Positions 61,601 to 64,000 of a stretch of 64,000 nt of DNA are shown piece after piece (the stretch's first letter is position 1; each line of letters starts with the position of its first letter). The position numbers were made by a program, and so were the translations under genes. Below the pieces are notes generated by a model that did not search any database, was not told the origin of the DNA, and saw only the letters and a program-made list of their open reading frames with translations. This stretch comes from Flavobacteriia bacterium (GTDB lineage Bacteria; Bacteroidota; Bacteroidia; Flavobacteriales; Schleiferiaceae): the NCBI GenBank assembly GCA_013373425.1, contig JABXHW010000021.1:124001-188000 (forward strand), written 5' to 3'.

Positions 61601-64000
61601 GTGGACCGACTACCATCAACCCAACAGATTTATCTACCACCAACCACCCAGCCTTGAGCTATGTGTGGACAGTGAGTCCAACTACAGGTGTGACTACGGC
61701 GGGTATGAACACCGCGACACCAACGATTGATTTCCCTGTATCACTTAGTGATTCAGTGGTGTACGACATTCTTCTTGCCATCACCGATGACAATGGATGT
61801 ATAGATACGCTTCGCCAGAATTACACAGTTTACCCGAAGCCAACTGCCGCTTATACCGTTGCCTTGAGAGATAGCTGCGGACCATTTACAGTTCAGTTCA
61901 ACAACACATCGGTTCCAAATCAAGTAGGGGAGGATATCAACGACATGACCTTTGCTTGGGACTTCGGGAATGGACAAACAAGCACGGATCAACAACCAAG
62001 TGCCATCATCACCAATAGTGGTGTTCATGACAGTACGTACTTCGTCACTTTGATTGCTACAAATGTCTATGGCTGTTCGGATACGATTGTGGATAGCATC
62101 ACGGTTTATCCAAACCCGTTAGCGCAATTAGATGTAACCGGTTTTGTAGCCTGTGCGCCGTATGTAATCGACTCATCGGTGGTTCGAGCCATCACGTATC
62201 CCTTCGCAAACGATACCTACGATTGGACGATTTACGATACCGATTTCAACACCATAACCACATTCTCTGGTCCTTCAAGTGTGTTGTACACTTTGGCGAC
62301 AGATGGTGACTCGGTCTTTGTCGGATTGTCGGTTTCAAACGCACATGGCTGTCAGGTGGATACGGCCCTGCAATTGTTCTACACCATTGAGAATCCAATC
62401 GCGGCCTTTGCTGCTGTTCCAGATACGGGTTGTACACCACTAACTGTTCAGATTCAGGATAGCAGTTCAGTAGGGGTAACGTATACTTGGTTCGTGAATG
62501 GAGTTCAGCAAGCAACCACGGCTGCAAACCCGAGCTTCACTTTCCAGAATCAATCGCTGACTCAAGATTCACTCATCACCATTCAGTTAGTTATTACCGC
62601 AGGAACGGGCTGTACCGACACTACCTCTAGAACAGTATTGGTTCGTCCTGGTCCGTTGGCAGATTTCTCAATTCCAAGCGATGTCTGCGCCAGCGGATCC
62701 GTCCTCACTACAAACAACAGCGTCGCACAAGGACCGGAAACGTACCTATGGACAGCGAGTTCAACGGCGGTGGTAATTGCAAGTCCAACGGATGCGCAGC
62801 CTATCATTTCGTTCCCAGATAACCAATCTGGAACCGACTCGATTTACGATATCACCTTGACGGTAACTTCTGCGAATGGATGTACGGACGATACTACCAT
62901 TAGCATCACCGTGTATAGCCGACCTGTAGCCGACTTTATCGTGCCGCCATTCGCATGTGGACCTACGACCATCAACCCGGTGGATCAGTCGACAACCAAC
63001 AATCCATTGTTGAGCTACACCTGGACCGTGACTCCAAATACAGGGGTAGTGACTTCTGGATTAAATACGGCTACGCCGAGTATTAGCTTCCCTGTGTCCA
63101 CCTCAGATTCATTGGTTTATGAGATATTCCTCACCGTAGTTGATGACAATGGATGTAGTGATACCCTTCGCCAGAATTACACAGTGTATCCCAAGCCAAC
63201 GGCAGATTTCAATGTGGCATTGAGAGATAGTTGTGGTCCGTTTACGGTTCAGTTCAACAACACATCGGTACCGAATCAAGTAGGGGAGGATATCAACGAC
63301 ATGACCTTTGTCTGGGACTTCGGGAATGGGCAGTCAAGCACTGATCAACAACCGAGTGCCATCTTCACCAATACCGGCGTTCACGACAGTACTTACATCG
63401 TGACACTCATTGCAACTAATGCTTATGGTTGTTCCGATACGATTGTGGATAGCATCACGGTATATCCAAATCCATTAGCACAATTGAACGTGACGGGTAC
63501 AGTTGAATGTGCGCCATATTTCATCGATTCGACAGTCGTTAGTGCAGTGGAGTATCCTTTCGCCAATGATGATTACAACTGGACGGTGTATGATGCTGAT
63601 TTGAATGTGATCACGACTTTCAACGGCCCGTCGAGTGTGAACTATACGCTTCCAACGGATGGAGATACGGTTTTCATTGGTTTGTCTGTGACCAACGTTC
63701 ACGGCTGTCAAGAGGATACTGTTCTGCAGCGATTCTACACGATTGAGGATCCAATTGCAGCTTTTGCCGCAATTCCAGACACCGGTTGTTCTCCGCCTAC
63801 CGTCCAAATTCAGGATAGTAGTTCTGTAGGGGTGACGTACACCTGGTTCATCAATGGTATGGTACAATCAACGACCATCGCCAATCCGAGCTTCACGTTT
63901 GTGAACCAATCGACCACCCAGGATTCGACCATCACGATTCAATTAGTGATTACCGCTGGGACCGGATGTACGGATACCGTTGCACATGACGTGACCATTT
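55633..64000 (+). CDS. Giant secreted PKD/Ig-like repeat protein (3' end cut by window)
   Basis: The frame opens at a TTG (an in-frame stop at 55606 and no ATG exclude other starts) and is still open at 64000: at least 2,789 residues. The signal peptide KLRLLISLVFAVTSLWNVQA is cleaved before QT. About residues 25-1350 are varied Ig-like/PKD modules (for example VDFGDGST near 230), many holding the CxDT or GCxDTI turn. From residue 1352 a 452-residue unit repeats (1352-1803, 1804-2255, 2256-2707, 2708 onward). A gliding-type C-terminal sorting domain would be expected beyond the window. Probably a cell-surface adhesin. Confidence 0.85.
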   Translation, partial: MKLRLLISLVFAVTSLWNVQAQTVDIEQGGSPINSATACTGITLNLTANASGAGIPGYVWSYQGSPLAGQTTANLSFTFGSAGSGNLVVEYTDNGSTVASDTISLTVLANPSASWNPTDTIFCENETGISFSAGSGTFFGNGVSGNGNFDPSAAGAGVHTIGYYETNGVCADTVMRSIEVLASPNLSVAGTGAITIDGNPYFRVCTSSSSQGFQFFNSSSTGGLSNHYVDFGDGSTTTFASWPAPLTHTYTSPGLYFFRYAAQAPNGCWDTVTYRVFFGTNPSGGITTYGNTQGCEGSTFAFQLSNVSNNPDGTEYVVSFSDGSPAVTYSHPPPDTIFHTFNEGSCGFTTGGGTPFNNAYEASVVITNPCGTTSGDVRPIYVAEAPISGFEWLDPICLGTPTTFTDTSYAGTDPANGFCPGGSNRVWEITALTGGSFTIGSGFAGLRFGSDPQLWINGSSTIDVTFNQEGTYAINIYVWNTASCGVDSTTHIICVTNPPVTDIYIEDSVYLCSPDTTLIAYNGDIYGACDTTQLTWSITPNTGWSIVSSNDTSMQVRFNTAGEYYVSVTATNECGSDSETDTIFVFGEPTVFLPTDLTNCGPITIDFGAPPYVPVENDSLSPISARSWTITPGSGWTLQSGSLTGADPEILFSDPGVYQVVYSITNDCGTAYDTMLVEVYDVPVLDALNDTLICHLSDITVIASVTGGTPAYTWNWTLDGNPVGGNSDTLSLTNLTSGGIVQVIVTDQNGCADTVAFNLSVNPALSVSVTPDQTICYNDTLALSASGVGGSGPYTYVWTPGGQLSDSTIANPDFYADGSPVTLYVTVTDSEGCTATDSVQISIFPLTLVNAGPDTTFCFQNIVETLPTPNPTGGTWSGTGVVDGTVGTFNPFVAGLGTHQVVYRYEDANGCVFRDTIEVDVINPTPVSTMADFAVCLGDADVTLTATPSGGSWSVLSGSATVLTDSTFSPSIAGTYTILYTRGAGSCQTFDTLTIFVAENPILQNPGTFTICSGQTFSFTPSFQVPSSFEFRSFVLNGNVTGNTATGNGPIADVLINLSTSPDTVIYRFAGTRTDSAGCVGDSADVTVIVEPRPILQNTNLTDTICHGDVFTFVPNFNISGVTPLWTGSGAMQNQVRSSGSGNIVDTLFNPSGSIVSVTYQVYSFGLNSLSCGSDTTIITVWIQPEVVANAGGDLNLCSDEVGNLGEANQAGFSYDWTPGIHLSDSTISNPTFQYTNSGATNEVFTYVVLKTDLTTGCFDHDTVVVKVYPDPTFNAGSNIAFCNGDTVQLGANPGVGITYSWTSNPAGFTSSDAQPFVSPTVPTDYYVSYSVDSTGCTFQDTITVTPIANPVAIVAAVPDSGCSPLSLVLQDNSPGATARYWVVNGDTLADQNVTVNQTWINNSFTQDSIVEVILFIEAGTGCNASDTVQVYIHPKPFADFSMPSDVCANGTISTTNSSLVQGPETYLWTANSPGVVIINPTDAQPSITFPDNQSGSDSIYDITLTVTSVNGCVDDTTISITVFSRPVADFSLPARACGPATVNPTDLSTTNHPGLSYIWTVTPSAGVVTSGLNTATPSFDFPVSTADSVVYSILLGITDDNGCIDTLRQSYTVYPKPTANFNVALRDSCGPYTVQFNNISLPNQNPEDIDDMTFVWDFGNGQTSTAQQPSVTFTNTGVHDSTYYVTLIATNAYGCSDTIVDSITVYPNPLAELDVTGFVECAPYVIDSTVISAIQYPFANDTYTWTIYDTDFNSLGTFNGPNAVSYQLLTDGDSIYIGLSVENVHGCQEDTTLQLFYTIEDPTAAFAAIPDTGCTPLTVQIQDSSSSGVTYTWFVNGVQQGTTAANPSFTFQNQSLTQDSLITIQLVITAGTGCTDTTSRTVLVRPGPFAEFSIPSSVCANGSVATTNTSIAQGPETYFWTASSSSVVITNPTDAQPIFAFPDNQTGTDSIYDITLTVTSANGCTDDTTVSITVFSRPVADFSLPADGCGPTTINPTDLSTTNHPALSYVWTVSPTTGVTTAGMNTATPTIDFPVSLSDSVVYDILLAITDDNGCIDTLRQNYTVYPKPTAAYTVALRDSCGPFTVQFNNTSVPNQVGEDINDMTFAWDFGNGQTSTDQQPSAIITNSGVHDSTYFVTLIATNVYGCSDTIVDSITVYPNPLAQLDVTGFVACAPYVIDSSVVRAITYPFANDTYDWTIYDTDFNTITTFSGPSSVLYTLATDGDSVFVGLSVSNAHGCQVDTALQLFYTIENPIAAFAAVPDTGCTPLTVQIQDSSSVGVTYTWFVNGVQQATTAANPSFTFQNQSLTQDSLITIQLVITAGTGCTDTTSRTVLVRPGPLADFSIPSDVCASGSVLTTNNSVAQGPETYLWTASSTAVVIASPTDAQPIISFPDNQSGTDSIYDITLTVTSANGCTDDTTISITVYSRPVADFIVPPFACGPTTINPVDQSTTNNPLLSYTWTVTPNTGVVTSGLNTATPSISFPVSTSDSLVYEIFLTVVDDNGCSDTLRQNYTVYPKPTADFNVALRDSCGPFTVQFNNTSVPNQVGEDINDMTFVWDFGNGQSSTDQQPSAIFTNTGVHDSTYIVTLIATNAYGCSDTIVDSITVYPNPLAQLNVTGTVECAPYFIDSTVVSAVEYPFANDDYNWTVYDADLNVITTFNGPSSVNYTLPTDGDTVFIGLSVTNVHGCQEDTVLQRFYTIEDPIAAFAAIPDTGCSPPTVQIQDSSSVGVTYTWFINGMVQSTTIANPSFTFVNQSTTQDSTITIQLVITAGTGCTDTVAHDVTI
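59686..64000 (+). repeat. Tandem repeat of 1,356 bp inside the giant gene
   Basis: Landmarks recur exactly 1,356 bp apart: the codons for PDxGC at 59706, 61062, 62418 and 63774. Units start at 59686, 61042, 62398 and 63754 (last one partial). Units 2 and 3 share long near-identical stretches, for instance the block at 61882 against 63238, while unit 1 differs mostly at synonymous sites. Each unit holds several PKD/Ig-like modules, with conserved DSCGP and DFGNGQ motifs. Confidence 0.9.

Noticed and set aside
1-64000. tRNA or rRNA genes, insertion sequences, prophage
   Set aside because: Intergenic gaps are mostly under 150 bp; the larger ones were read and show no cloverleaf-like or transposase-like sequence, though a tRNA search program was not available.

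Overview
The window is a dense, gene-packed stretch of a Bacteroidota chromosome, most likely from a marine Flavobacteriales lineage near the Cryomorphaceae/Schleiferiaceae; this placement is inferred from gene content only. The evidence is: secreted proteins with type IX secretion (T9SS) sorting domains of both the gliding-motility (type B) and short (type A) kinds, a 29-residue mS38/COX24-like ribosomal protein, an RNase G without the zinc-link cysteines, a class II HMG-CoA reductase with a GYDIA-type GHMP kinase, -7 boxes of the Bacteroidota form TAnnTTTG, and little sign of Shine-Dalgarno sequences. I saw no rRNA, tRNA, CRISPR array, phage or insertion sequence.

Layout. 1-7.6 kb is housekeeping: mutY (cut by the window edge), an HU gene, a TPR protein, the mS38-like gene, RNase G, recX, an outer-membrane protein, threonine aldolase and prfB. 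An array of degenerate 8-bp units lies just before prfB. 7.6-13.4 kb carries a large T9SS surface protein coupled to an ArsC-family gene, then fumC and small membrane proteins. 13.4-20 kb holds a DUF389 protein, mannose-1-phosphate guanylyltransferase, adk-obgE-PAP2 and a TonB-like protein. 20-24.3 kb is a carbon-linked locus: a LysR regulator divergent from a small unknown gene, an SbtA-type bicarbonate transporter and isocitrate dehydrogenase, followed by crcB. 24.2-28.8 kb has a second T9SS protein and two mevalonate-pathway genes.

31.5-33 kb holds three tandem paralogues of a short exported TonB-C-terminal-domain protein. They are followed by the most striking region, 33.06-43.29 kb: seven genes on one strand with overlaps or gaps of at most 1 nt. 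They encode a di-heme b-type membrane protein, a membrane-anchored Fe-S/FAD oxidoreductase, a 20-CxxCH and a 13-CxxCH multiheme cytochrome c, an outer-membrane beta-barrel, an OB-fold lipoprotein and a fused ResB-CcsA heme-ligation protein. Together they look like a self-contained electron path from a cytoplasmic or quinone donor across the inner membrane and periplasm to, and perhaps through, the outer membrane, with its own cytochrome c maturation factor. Its donor and acceptor cannot be read from sequence.

43.3-55.4 kb contains a lipoprotein, a TMTC-like membrane glycosyltransferase candidate with TPRs, a T9SS type A protein and a MacAB-like ABC export system with two permeases. From 55.6 kb to the window end runs one open gene of at least 2,789 codons for a secreted PKD/Ig-like protein, with a tandem repeat of exactly 1,356 bp (452 residues) in three full copies and the start of a fourth.
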